Below are positions 33,642 to 45,649 of a DNA stretch of 64,000 bases, piece after piece. The translations under genes were made by a program, and so were the position numbers. Source of the DNA: Aquatica leii (lineage: Eukaryota; Arthropoda; Insecta; Coleoptera; Lampyridae). Under the pieces are notes generated by a model. The model did not search any database. It worked only from the letters and a program-made list of their open reading frames with translations, and was not told the origin of the DNA. The stretch lies in the NCBI GenBank assembly GCA_035610365.1, contig CM069432.1, positions 279,843,482 through 279,907,481 of the forward strand, in the 5' to 3' direction. How positions within the stretch are numbered: the first letter of the stretch is position 1; every line of letters begins with the position of its first letter.

Positions 33642-34900
33642 AAGAACAAATGTTATACAGAGGACAAACATCATACTAAACAGGGCGGTTAAAATTTGAG
33701 TACCGTCATACAAAAATATTAGAATTAGGATTTAGTTGATATTTTGTTTAACGCACTAATTATAAAGTTTTTGACGATGAGATGGTCGTGAGTCAGATTA
33801 TAAGTATCGACGAAATGGCAACTTTCACTGATTGGACTGAATATATTGACGCCACAAGAAATTTTAGTTAAGGATCCTAGTGGTCTCCAACAAAATTTAT
33901 CTCTCTAAATTACTCCGCTTGAAACATTTTTTAGTTTGTCGATGATGAAGTCATAAACTTTATTGTCGCCAAAACCAAAAGATTCGCAGAAAAAACCAAA
34001 GCAAAAAAACATCCTTCCAAGTAAATTTGTTTCTGTTTTATCCTAAGCTAGATTTTGTAATAGACGAAACTTTAGTAGCGGAGCCTAACTTTTAAGCAAT
34101 ATATACTAAACAAAGCCTACAAATCTGTTATCACGTTATTCAAACAATGTTCAATCGATGATTACACATGGCCACTTAAAATATAAGCAGGAAGTCAACG
34201 ACAAGGTAACCCAAAGTCAGACTAGCAGTAAATGTGTGTTTGAGATACTGCGTTAAGCTTCTTTATCAAGGAAAAACTTTATATATATAAATTCAACGTT
34301 CAAAAACCCAAAAATTTAAAGAGGCTCGATCCAACAAATGCCGTCGTCAGTACCTCAAGTACTAACCAGATGGAATCTGAGAATTCCCAAGATCTCCTAG
34401 AAACTTTCAGTGGCATAGAGGGGACAGTCTTAAAAAAGAAAAAAGGGAATCTTAAAAACCTGAAAAGACAAAGCTAGAATCGATTTGTCAGACCAAATGG
34501 TATATATGGTATAAGTAGTTAGGAATAGAATTGCTTCTGGGAATAGCGGTAGTAAATGCATGGGTCTTATACAAATGGGTCACCGAAGAAAGAATCCAAA
34601 TCCGTGTTTTTCGTGACATCTTAGGAACAAAGTTACTTAACATTAAAAATCAGGTAAAATAGCAATTGCTAAAAAAACACAAGGAATCATCATTTATTTG
34701 TGCAAGTCGGGGAAAACAAAAGAGATTCGCCGCAGGTGTTCGGTGTACTATGCAAGAATTAAAAAAAAAAAAGTCAGCATGTATAGTTGTAAAGTCTAAA
34801 GCCAAATTAAAATACAGTTATGGCGACCAGTCCCCGGGACAGCAACAAATGTATGCGTCATGTTACAATCAAAAACACTGCCGTACGTTGGGCGCCACTT
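33642..34900 (+). pseudogene. piggyBac-like element remnant, copy 2 (internally deleted)
   Basis: Begins with the same AAGAACAAAT...ACAAACATCATACTAAA as copy 1, then matches it at 33737-33802 and 33805-34303, including the KDPSGLQQNL and TPLETFF blocks. At 34465-34660 it holds what copy 1 lacks: DKARIDLSDQM and, in another frame, LGIAVVNAWVLYKW with FRDILGTKLL, the C-terminal piggyBac transposase block. A Cys-containing stretch at 34725-34890 could be the terminal zinc domain. The catalytic middle is missing. Confidence 0.65.
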
Positions 34901-35249
34901 TTCGTTACGAATCTTTTTTTACTCTTGTAGTGAGACGAGCCCAGTTCCTGTAATTTATAAAAAACTGGTATATAGCGCAAGGGCTTTGAGCTTTGCAAAC
35001 GTACCCTACCAGCTTGATGAACCCCTCTTGGTGGGCACTCAACCAAAACAGCGGTGGGTATATAAGCAAGCACTGCAGCGCTCCAAATACCACTCAATTC
35101 CAAGATTCAATTATTCCTAAACTTATCCTGAAATGAAACTAATATTATTAACCGACCTTAGGTATTCTTACTGACTACCCGTACCGATAATTTGCAATTT
35201 TAACTAGACCTGTTTACAATTTTCATTAGCCGATTTTTTTTTATACCCC
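34901..35249. other. No recognisable gene
   Basis: Short overlapping frames on both strands without motif. Confidence 0.35.
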
Positions 35250-36251
35250 TGTAAGGGCCGACCTGTTGTCCATTCATTTTAATTTTCTCACTGAAACGCT
35301 ACACTTAACTTGAAATTACTTATTTTTCATTTCATTCTTTGCCGTTTCATCTTGTGTCAGTGATTTTGTTTAATTGGTAAATTACACCGTCGTTATTATC
35401 TGTGTGCAAGAGAATATAAGCTACCGAGGGTTTCTCTAGAAGCGTTCAAATTTTAGTAAAACTTTCGTGAGGAATTGTATAACCAACTCAATGTAGCACT
35501 AAAAAGCTGTACAGGTACGTACAGTCGTTACACGCACCCTAAAATAAGCACGAGCAAAATATATTTTAGTAAATCAATTACCGGTTTGCGAAATTTATTA
35601 TTGTACTGATTCAACCGATCATCTTGTCATTAAATAGCGTATTTCGTAATAAAACCAGCGCCAGAGTTCTGTATTTACATTTTTTGACCAATTTTTGTAA
35701 ACTCATTTAAAAGTTGGAGCCTGAGAACTTGTCTATCAATTTCCGAAAACACCGTCAGGTTAGCACTAACAGTTTTCCGTTATTAGCTTAAAAAACCTCG
35801 GTCAAGATCAAAAGTCAACTTCTGAAAATTAATTTTATATATACTCACAGTCAGTTACACCACGGGTAACCTCCTAGTACTCATGTCCTTAATTGCATAT
35901 TTACCAACCAAAAATCACCCACTTAAACATACAATCATTTTTCACATTGGTCCACCGACGTAGTAAGTATCGACATTTTACGCTAACGCTAGTTTGTAGG
36001 TTGATCCCGGAAACGACGCAAAAAAGTGGAAAATTTTCCGAGCGGGAAGAATTGAAACCCGAATCGACAATAACTATTTTTTTTTAATACATTGTTTAGT
36101 TTATGCTGTAAATCAAATTATTAATTTGCTACGATCTTTTCTCTTGTAAATATTACATTAATTATATTATATTTAAAACGTGCAATTACTTCTCTACTGC
36201 AGCTACTCGAGGTAAATAAGCCGCATTTTTTGCACTCAAGAACGGCTTACA
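35250..36251 (+). repeat. Probable BEL/Pao 5' LTR
   Basis: TGTAAGGGCC...ACGGCTTACA: the ends are exact inverse hexamers (TGTAAG/CTTACA) and a primer site follows. 1002 bp. No second copy is in the window. Family assigned from the RNase H remnant downstream. Confidence 0.5.
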
Positions 36252-36254
36252 ATT

Positions 36255-36272
36255 TGGCGACCGAGCAGGGAC
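36255..36272 (+). promoter_or_regulatory. LTR element primer binding site
   Basis: TGGCGACCGAGCAGGGAC, three bases after the LTR end. Confidence 0.6.
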
Positions 36273-37094
36273 ACCTGGACCTCAACTGCTCCTAAGAATA
36301 ACCATTTGTAATATATTTGACCCCGTTGAAGTAACACCCAAAACCACTGTGGAAACCGAGAGCGAGGTGATGTGGATCTGTAACATAAAAGAAGAAGTGT
36401 TAGTTTGATGAAAACGTATTGTTTAGATGCCACCGGCGAAGGTTATGATCTCATTAACTTTGTAACACCTTGAGAAGACGCGCACACTACGCTAGCATAC
36501 TTCCGTAACCCAGAGACGTATCGACCGTCGTCGCCGAGGGACCACAATCGGAATTCTCTATTTGAAACACACAGTAGCAGGTTTCATATTGGATACACGT
36601 ATCCAGACCCTGAAAGATGTGTTTCTCAAAAATGAACCATGTGGTCCCCGGGTATTTTGTTGAAAGCCGCACGAATACTTAAAGAAGACATGTAGGCTGA
36701 CGACATTTTCTCAGTTACTGAGTCCAAACAAGAAGCTTTTCAAGTTCAGCTAGAACTAACTGAACCTTGTAAACTTAGCGGTTTTAGTTTGCAGAAATTA
36801 CTAAACAATAGTCCGTTGTTTGTAAAAACCTTTTTTGTCTCAAATTTTTGATGGAAAATTTTTCCTTTAGTATCAGATCCAGAAGTGAATCACAAAATTT
36901 TAGATATCCAATAAAACCTTAAATAAAAGATATTTTTTCCTTTCTGTAGGCATAAGCCACACAGACTATCAGCTGTTAGATTTGAGGGTTTTTGAACGCT
37001 TGGTTATGACGGCAATTTATGTTCATTCTCGTGACAGCGACATACTAATGCCAAATGTTTAAAATCTCGTGAAATGCTACCCTACTCGTTTAAT
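36273..37094. other. Decayed leader/gag of LTR element, no clear frame
   Basis: Between primer site and pol remnant. No readable Gag motif; an internal deletion of most of gag-pol is implied. Confidence 0.35.
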
Positions 37095-37265
37095 TCACTT
37101 TTGGACGAATTTTAGCATCGTTTTGTCTTAATTGGGTATGGAACCTAATACTGTAAAGACTTTTATCGCAGATCGCATTGCGGATGTAAATTATTGGGGG
37201 GCACGTATCAACCAAGGACAATCCAATTGACTGCTCTACGTGGATTGTTTTTTAGTCAACTTGAC
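37095..37265 (+). pseudogene. BEL/Pao RNase H fragment
   Basis: Reads WTNFSIVLS-stop-LGMEPNTVKTFIADRIADV, then after a frame change GHVSTKDNPIDCSTWI. This matches the BEL/Pao pol stretch WTDSSIVLxWL...KTFVANRVAEI...HVPTKDNPADxxSRG. The Asp of the WTD motif reads Asn. One stop and one frame change within 60 codons. Confidence 0.65.
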
Positions 37266-38687
37266 ATTTTGAACTTGAACAATTTTGAATTGTTTCTGAA
37301 CACTTAGTAACTAAAAAATGAATCTATAATAATTTCAAATTTTATTTATATATGTGTGTGTTTGTTTGCATAGCAGCTAAAACCATTTATTTAAAACCAG
37401 TACCGTCTCTCTCTACTGATGCGTTCGGCTAATCTTTACTGGTGCAAAAAAGTAGTTAAAATAAATTAGATATTTTCTTGAACAGTTATAAAATCCTATG
37501 TTTGAATATCGACTGAAAATATTGTTTGGTATTTTAATCAGCCAAGATTGGTGGATTATGGGAAGCGGGTGTGAAATTTGTTAAAGGTCATCTTGATCGA
37601 CTCACAAATTTCCAAACGTTTAAGCAGGAGAAGTTTAACAATACTGGCGAAGGTTAAAACCATTTTAAATTTTTGCAATTTTCACTTCAGGTACAATACG
37701 TAATTGAGACCCAAAAGACGTATTACAGTTCAGTGCACACTTTTTATTAAGTATTATTGCATACGTAATGATTAATTGCTTTGCAATATGCAAAAAATTT
37801 GTATTTATGTTTATTAAATAATATAAATTGGTTATTATTTTATTAAACAATTTTTATTCAACAGGAGATACATTATAATCAATAATCCAAAAATAATTTG
37901 GCAGTGGCAATACATGTAAAATTTTATACTCCACTAAAACTTTTTAATTTATTCGCTATTTATACGTAGTCATAAAACGTAAAAATATTTGTTTACAGTT
38001 TTTCTAATTTAAATTTTATTTTTGCAATTACGAAATAAAAGATAAATAACTCATACCAATTAAAATATGATTTAACTAATTGAAGAATTAATTTTAAGCG
38101 TAATATATAACGTATTTATTAATTTTATGTGACAATTGGTTTCTAATTACAAGTGTAATAACAGTGCCCCCCCTAAGTGTATGCAAAAACAAAAAAAATA
38201 AGATATTTGCAGAATAAAATATTATAAATCTATCACGAACAGAAATCAAAACAATTCTATTCGATAATGACTTCTAACCATAAACATTTAGAAAAATACG
38301 TCTTCTCATCATTGTATTATTGGAACATATGTAAATTAATGACGTAAGTTGTAAATGCAGTTGTTAAAGTAGGTTTCTAAATATATTTTTAGTAGTTTTA
38401 TAATTGTTGGCGTTTAAATTTCTTCATAGGTAACAATTTCTACGAGTTAAAATACACGTATAAATTTTACTAATATTAAACAATATATATTTTTTAGATA
38501 AGATTTTTTGCACGTAAATTACTTATTTTACTATTACATATTTATAAAAAAAAAATACATAAATTTTACAAATATTTAGTATATAATTAATTTATTGATA
38601 GAACATTCTTTTTCTATAGCACATTTGCTGTGGATATTTTATTGTTGCCATCAGGACATTTCAAATTTTTGCAATTACACTGGCTGC
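37266..38687. other. Very AT-rich region, no gene
   Basis: 1.4 kb of A/T runs. No coding or repeat structure that I can support. Confidence 0.5.
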
Positions 38688-38695
38688 ATAAAAAT

Positions 38696-38800
38696 CGGCC
38701 CTGATACCATTCTTAACGATTCGTATGTAAAATGACCTCCTAAATCCAAAAATGAGCTCCGTTTTTACCCATCACCCACCTATTTTGGGGGGACCCCATT
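38696..38800 (+). repeat. Left terminal inverted repeat
   Basis: CGGCCCTGATACCATTC...CCATCACCCACC...GGGGGGACCCC; pairs with 41092-41196. Confidence 0.75.
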
Positions 38801-39280
38801 TTTATTTTATTTTTTGCATTTTTTTTTAGAATTTTAACATATAGCCGTTAAACATCCCAAAGCAGGTAATAAAATTTATCCCAAAGTATATGGCTAAAGT
38901 TTTGCTATAAAATGTATATAGAAACAACAATAAAATACAAATATATAAGAACAGTAAAAAAATATCAATAAACCGTTAGAAAGATTCACGGCACGACGCT
39001 GGCGATCTCAATACCACATGCAGGTTTGAACAGGAATTTTCGACAGGCTTGAACTTGCATTACTCTTCTCATTATAGTATATTACACTGTTTGCTTAACT
39101 GCTTCGATCAGTACATCTATACCTGTTGCCGAGTTAACTTGTCGACGTTTTAAACGTGCTGAATTTTGTGTTCATTTTTGTTCATTTGTGTAAAACAGTA
39201 AAACTACTTTTACTCCGGATTTTTGCAAGTGACTAAGTGTGATTTGTGGTTAATGTCGGGCGTTGAACTATTGTTTAATT

Positions 39281-40920
39281 ATGCCACGCGAGTGTAAAAA
39301 TTGTCCCGATAGCTTCTGCTATGTCTGCGGGGAATTAACTTTAAAAGCGCAACGAAAACCCCTTTCTCCGCTTATTAAAACAGCTTATAAATTGTGCTTT
39401 GATTGTCAAGTTGGCGACCAGAACATCAGTTTGCTGTAAGACTTGTTACAGTAGTTTGATCAAATAGCTCAAAGGTACTCGTAAATCAATGCCATTTGCT
39501 GTGCCTATGGTTTGGCGTGAACCTCGCTGTCATCTTACAGATTGTTACTTTTGTATGACTTCCACCGTAGGGTTTTCGAGCAAAAGTAAGCATACAATTC
39601 AGTATTCCAATATTCCGTCAGCTCTAAGACCTGTTCCTCATAACGATACTTTGCCAATCCCAGAGCCCCCAAACACTTATACTCTAGAGCCGGAAATTGA
39701 TTTAAAAGACTCTGAGCCACAACCTGGGGCTTCGAATGATACGTTTAATGATGACGAAGAGTATTCCGCAGATTTAGTTTCTCGGCAACCTCACCTCCTC
39801 ACTCAATCGGAATTAAATGATCTTGTCAGGGATTTGCAGTTACCCAAGACTAAATCTCAGCTCTTAGGATCGCGACTTCAACAGTGGAATCTCTTAGAAA
39901 AGGGAGTACAAATATCTTCTTACAGGACCAGACAAGCAACCCTGAAATGTCTTTTCTCAGAAGATAAATTTATTGATGATAGAGCTACAGATGTCATGTG
40001 ACCCAGACAAATGGAGATTGTTTATAGACTCATCAAAAACAAGCTTAAAAGTTGTCCTGTTGGCAAATGGGAATGACATCCCATCAGTTCCAGTTGCATA
40101 TTCTGTTGATATGAAGGAAACGTACGAAAACATCTTCAGAATCCTTGATAAAATTAGTTATCATGATTATAAGTGGAAACTTTGCGCTGACTTAAAAGTT
40201 GTTGCTCTACTCACGAGCCTGCAATCATAATTCACAAAATATTGCTGCTTCCTTTGTGAATGGGATAGTCGAGCCCAAGATAAACATTACATCGTACGGG
40301 ACTGGCCTCTGCGAGAAAATCTTATTCCTAGTCAGAAAAATGTCGCCCACAATCCTTTGGTTCCTAAGGAAAATATTTACTTACCACCTTTACACATCAA
40401 ACCTGGATTGATCAAGCAGTTTGTGAAAGCAGTGGACAAGACAGGTGGCGCATTTCAATTTTTGGAAACTAAATTTCCTCGTCTTAGCGAAGCTAAAATC
40501 AAAGAAGGCGTTTTTGTTGGTCCCCAGATTAGACAACTCTTCCAAGATTCGACGTTTATTGAACATCTAAATCGAAAAGAAAAACGAGCTTGGCTTGTAT
40601 TTCAAAACGTTTGTAAGAACTTTCTGGGTAACCACAAAAGTGAACATTTAGGCGCTCACGTCGAGGAACTGCTTTTAGCGTACAAGGACATAGGATGTAA
40701 AATGTCTCTTAAAGTTCACTTCCTTCACTCGCATCTGGACTTTTTCCCTGAAAATTTAGGAGCAGTCTCGGATGAACACGGGGAACGGTTCCATCAAGAC
40801 ATCGCTAAGCTGGAGAAGAGATTTTCAGGGAAGTGGAATGCAAGCATGTTGGCGGAGTACTGCTGGTTTTTGAAACGAGAGAGCTGTACCTCAGGGTATA
40901 AAAGGAAAGCAAGCACGAAG
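39281..40920 (+). pseudogene. Conserved unassigned repeat protein (putative transposase)
   Basis: ATG 39281 begins MPRECKNCPDSFCYVCGE, a Cys-rich N-terminus, with CFDCQ and CCKTC further on, suggesting zinc binding. After a one-base frame change near 39437 and a TAG near 39465 the frame runs through MPFAVPMVWREP, DCYFCMT, an acidic linker and YRTRQATLKCLF to TGA 39999. Coding continues at 40003 (DKWRLFIDSSKTSLKVVLL), then in other frames KYCCFLCEWDS, LPPLHIKPGLIKQFVKA and GPQIRQLF. 40357-40923 ends with FLHSHLDFFPENLGAVSDEHGERFHQDI. I remember this protein type as a widespread uncharacterised family in arthropods and Hydra, but cannot name a superfamily. Acidic residues in the last block are catalytic candidates only. 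Confidence 0.7.
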
Positions 40921-41091
40921 TAACGATGAATATCTTTTTATTTATTACTGTTTATAGCTAAAATAGTTCTTTTTCCCATTTAAATTAAATTCATGTCCAT
41001 ATATTTATTATTATAATAATTATTATAATTATTATTATCGTTCGATAAATAAATTATAATTAATTTATCGAAAAGTGGTAAAATTAGAGAT

Positions 41092-41196
41092 TTGGGGCTC
41101 CCTCGAAAATGGTGGGTGATGGAAGAAAACGGAAGACATATTTGGATTCAGGACGCCATTTTACATAAGAATCACCCGGAATAGTGTCAGGGCTCG
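41092..41196 (-). repeat. Right terminal inverted repeat
   Basis: Reverse complement begins CGAGCCCTGACACTATTC; pairs with 38696-38800. Confidence 0.75.
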
Positions 41197-41224
41197 ATAA
41201 AAAATATTTTTTTGCAGACCAGTG

Positions 41225-41264
41225 ACCTATTGTTTTGCTAATAATTTTTAGCAAAACAATAGGT
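41225..41264. repeat. Perfect 17-bp hairpin
   Basis: ACCTATTGTTTTGCTAA, six-base loop TAATTT, then the exact reverse complement. It starts 29 bases outside the right inverted repeat of the unit above. Confidence 0.9.
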
Positions 41265-42358
41265 ACAATTACTATAACCGTTACTTATAAACACCAAGTT
41301 CTAAGTGCAGTTGACCAAATTTTTAGGCGAGGCAACCGACGTAGTTCAGAATGTTGATGAGACAGCTAAAAATTACGTGTGTAAGCAACTCAACTTCCAC
41401 AACATAATAGCACGGGAACACTTGATTTGTATTTTACGAACGAATAAATTTGTTAACCAGTTCCTTTTTTAAGTAGCAGCGGCTCCGAGGTGCGGGGGGG
41501 TCCCGATAGCCTGGAGCATCCAAATAATTTGTGTTAATAAAAGTTTTCAATAATTACGAGGGCGCAGGAAGCCACGTTTCCCGCCCGTCGGGGTGGGAAA
41601 TGGCATTTCCCACTCCGAGTGATAAAAAAACATCAACGGTTGGTAATGTATTAACCGTGGCAGTAATATTGAGTTCGGTAATACGGGCTGCTTTTCAATC
41701 GACCAAAGTCTGTCGCTGAAGGCAAGGTTTAGTCAGAGGTCACCTTTTAAAAACGAAAGCAAAGTGGGATTCTAAAACTCATGTAGCATTTCACGGAAAT
41801 AATTCACAAAAAATGTGTGCAACGACCAGACTGCGAGTGCTGTTACAATTTCATAAAGTCTGCACATATTTTCATAAGATTTATATAAAATTTGCATAAC
41901 TTTTGCAACAAACATGCATACATTTTTCATGAAATTATGTAAATATATGATTTTCATGAAAAAATGTGCGAAAGTTTTTTTTAATACATGAAAATTGTGT
42001 GCGAATTGTATATTAAAAATTAGGTGGCCTTTGTTTAACATAAGTGTAAGTGTTACATTAGCTTGGTTATTAGGAGCGTCTTTTGTTAGTTTAGCTATGT
42101 GTAAAACTAGTTATGGACTTGTAGATAAAAAAAAATCATTTTACAATTTTAAGATTTTCAATTATCACGGACATAATATAATATTTAGGTTTAGTTGCAG
42201 GATTTAAAAGTCAGTCGAGAAAGTAATGTGCCAAATTATCATAACGTAAGTAGAAGACACATTTACCTAATTCAAGTGAAAAATTTAACACATTCATATA
42301 AAACTATAGATCACTAATATTTATTTTAACATAGGTCCGATTGAATCAACTTAAGAGG
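41265..42358. other. No gene; possible 5' end of hAT element
   Basis: A G-rich block CAGCGGCTCCGAGGTGCGGGGG at 41477 resembles hAT ends, but I could not match it convincingly to the C-rich block near 44793-44820. Confidence 0.3.
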
Positions 42359-44708
42359 ATGTCGAATAGAAGTTATCAGAGTGGCGCGGCAAAAATAAAA
42401 AAAAGCTGCGGAAGAAAAGCAGAAAATTGCCGAAACTGTCTCAATTTTTCACACCAAAAGTTCAAGAACCTGCAGCTCCGACTTCGTCAGATAGTGCAGC
42501 AACGAGTCACCATGCAGAGCTCGAACTGTCCCCAGCACCCGTTGCTAAAGACGATACAACTCCATCGACGTCGACCAATTTTACAGCTCCGGAGATTCTT
42601 CGTCCGACCTGTGCAGTGTTGCATCCCCCGTCAATGGAAGAACCGCTAGACACTCATTAGATTTCAGAAACTGTTTCTAATGATCCTGCAGCCTGTTCGC
42701 TAGTCACCAAGGAAGAGCATATTATTTAGATCAATAAGGGCTCTGAATTTTTGCAAAACAAGAATTGCAATTTCTCAAATTCTACTAGAAGCTACCTGGA
42801 GCACGATGGAAAAGTAAAGCTTCGGTGTCTGAATCCATCGGTTTTTTTCCGGACATTGCAAAACGGCGAAAAAGTTGAGAGATCATGGCTTGTGTACTCT
42901 CCGACACAAAAAGTTTTGTTTTGTTTTGCGTGTCGCCTTTTCGCGCTTGCGAGTACCGCATTCAGTTCTGCAAAAGGTTTTAATGACTGGAAACATTCCG
43001 GAGCATGTATTCTGGAACATGAGAGCAGTCTGGGACACAAACAAGCCATCTTGACCTATGTAACAAGGAAGAAAAGCGTTGGTATCTTCGAGAATGCTCT
43101 GCCCGCTCAATTGGACGATGAAATAACGTACTGGCGGGAAGTGTTACGAAGAATTGTCGAAGTGGTAAAGTTCTTGGCATCAAGAGGGCTGGCGTTCCGC
43201 GGAGACCATCAGGTCATCGGATCGCAACATAACGGCAATTATTTGGGAGTTCTAGAGCTGCTGAGCAAATTTGATCCGTTCCTTACTAAACATTTGCACA
43301 ATCATGCAAATAAAGGGAAAGGGCATGTTTCCTACTTGTCAGCTTCTATTTGCAATGAATTTGTTGCTATAATGGGACACAACGTATTGAGCCAGATAAT
43401 TGCAGAACTAAAGAAAGCAAAATACTACTCAATAAGCGTCGACTCTACACCTGACATCACTCACGTCGATCAGCTGACGTTTATCGTCAGATACCTGAAA
43501 GAATGTACCTCAGTAGGTTTCCTCGACTTCGTACCAATCGTAAGGCATGGATCCGCGTACTTCTGCGATACTATTGTATCGTTTCTTGCAGAAAATAGTA
43601 TCAAGTTGGCAGACTGTCATGGACAAACGTACGACAACGCACCGAATATGGCGGGGCAGTACAATGGTTTGCAAGCAAACCTGAAGGAACACTGCACATG
43701 TGGCCTTTGTTGTCCCATGTCTAGCACACAGTCTGAACTTGGTCGTTGGGCAGGCCGCTGGGTGCGTGATGGAAGCGACAAATTTCTTCCAGTTTCTGCA
43801 GAAATTGTACACTTTCTTCGCCAATTCGACTCATCGATTGAACGTGTTGAAGGCGTGTCTTAGACCAGGTTTAGTAGTAAAACGTCTTTCGGATACCAGA
43901 TGGTCCGCGTGCTCGGATGCTGTATCAGCGTTACAAAAAAGTTATCCGAAAATCATGGATGCTTTGAAGAATATGGACGACGAAAAAGAACAGCCAGAAA
44001 CGCGAAAAGAAGCTCGAAGCATTTTAAAGAATGCTAACGTTGGATACTGTTATGCTGACCGTGTTGTGGAGCAAAATACTGTTCAGGTGCAACAAGACGT
44101 CTAAGAGTCTCCAGAGTGACAGTATTCCTCTGGATGTGGCTCTCAAGTTGGTTCATTCTTTAACTGACTTCGTGAAGGACCAACGGGAACAGTTCGACAA
44201 CTACAAAGCTGCTGCAAAGAACACGTACCTCGATTCGAATACAAAAGTACCACATCCCGCAAAGGCAAAAAGAGTTCACGCTTGACATTCTTTGATGGAA
44301 CTGCAGAAGACACCCAGTTTCAAGGTCGCGAGAAATTCAGGATTTAGGTCTACCTTCCAATTATAGACGAGTTGATAACGCAGCTGCAACGACGTTCACA
44401 GGCTTATGATGAACTGCTAAATTTGTTTGGATTCTTTTCCAAATTGACAGTTTTGCGCGCCGAAGAGCTGGAAGTTCACTGTCAGAAGTTTAGCGAGTTC
44501 TACGGATAGAGATAACGTTCCGCATTTTCTTGTCGCTCATGATAACAAACGCAAGTGGAGAACGATCATTTTCGAAATTAAAACTCATTAAAAATGAGCT
44601 GAGAAATACATGGGCCAGGAGAGATTAAGATGGCTATATCTAATGCGCATCAGAAATGATCTTCAACAAATTGATTTTAAGGATACTGTTGAGGAGTTTG
44701 CCCGATAA
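42359..44708 (+). pseudogene. hAT superfamily transposase (ZMYM1/DUF4371-like)
   Basis: ATG 42359 starts a basic N-terminus (MSNRSYQSGAAK), followed by a frame change and LSQFF. Two in-frame stops follow at 42658-42660 and near 42727. The frame 42751-43863 (370 codons) encodes a TTF-type zinc finger region (VLFCFACRLFA, DWKHSGACILEHESSLGHK), the start of the catalytic domain (ADCHGQTYDNAPNMAGQYNG) and SVDSTPDITHVDQL. A frameshift near 43690 leads to VPCLAHSLNLV and RLSDTRWSACSDAV (43700-44104). The C-terminal dimerisation block, ASGERSFSKLKLIKNELR with QERLRWL, is at 44540-44640 in yet another frame, with EFAR at the end. The order matches the family; at least five breaks make it dead. Confidence 0.88.
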
Positions 44709-45649
44709 CAGGCAATGTAATATTATGTATAACCTTAACCTTATTGTAATAAACCAATCAATACGCATTTCGATATAAAATTTTTACTGAGGGGGGAGGG
44801 GGCAGGGGTCTCTGACCCAGGGCACCAAAATACTTAAAAACGGCATAAACGAAACCAAACTTTTAGACTTAAAAGTTTCACAAATGCATTTTACATTAAA
44901 GCCACTAAACTTGCTTGCCCAAAAAGAGACTTCCTGTATTAATACATTTGTAATCCGAATTTGATTTAGAACTTCAGTTTCAAAACAAATTCTCCTTTAT
45001 TTAAAACTTCGGTTTTCTATACTGAATTGGAAAATTGTCCAAGGAAGTTAGCCAAGAAACAAAGATACAACTAAAACCATTACGCACAATATATCCAACA
45101 AAAAAATGTGTCTCACTGGAGTCGGCAAAAACAAATGACAATCTTAATAGCGCTAACATAAACAGAACGTACTTGGAAAAAAGTGATATTGAATTACAAA
45201 CAAAATTTTTACGACTGAAATAAAATGCGATCTGGATTTATGATAACAATAATAGACCCAAATGCAGTACTTAACGATGAAATTAAAAATTGAGATGAAT
45301 TTAAACGTTAAATAGTTTCGAAACTACAATGTAAAATTGAGTTAAAACACCGCTAAAGGCTTTTGGCATACTGTTTAACACGTCCGTAATACTCTTAATA
45401 AGACTATCTTTATTAATGGATATGGATCCGCACTTATTGCAGAAAAACCTATGTGGGATTTTCACAACCGTTTCCAAGTTTGCCATGAACTTGTCAATAT
45501 CTTCCATCGCCGACCGCATTTGTCAATTGAGATAACTGAGTTGATGCTGCTAGTAATCCAAAAAAAAATTCATATCCCTTGGCGTGTTTTAAGTACTGCT
45601 GACTAAGGCAGTTACGTTTCTAATTTTCTTATCTAGCTGACTAAGTTTG
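44709..45649. other. No recognisable gene
   Basis: A C/G-rich block at 44790-44820 may be the hAT 3' end. The minus-strand frame 45301-45519 has a CNKC pair but no family I can defend. Confidence 0.35.

Larger units (their letters stand above)
38696..41196 (+). mobile_element. Unassigned DNA-transposon-like unit with long terminal inverted repeats
   Basis: 2.5 kb flanked by inverted repeats of about 105 bp (38696-38800 and 41092-41196), roughly 75-80% alike by eye, sharing TATGTAAAATG, ATCCAAA, CATCACCCACC and a G-rich block. The outer flanks are ATAAAAAT (38688-38695) and ATAAAAAA (41197-41204), a possible 8-bp target duplication with one mismatch. It encloses one gene (39281-40920). Confidence 0.7.

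Noticed and set aside
33134..33679. Three overlapping frames of 103-137 codons on both strands
   Set aside because: No motif in any of them; probably LTR or leader sequence.
41477..44830. G-rich and C-rich blocks as terminal repeats of the hAT element
   Set aside because: CAGCGGCTCCGAGG and the reverse of the 44793-44820 block do not align convincingly, and no 8-bp duplication was found.
45301..45519. Minus-strand frame with a CNKC pair, possible PHD-type finger
   Set aside because: Only one Cys pair is present and the rest of the pattern is missing.
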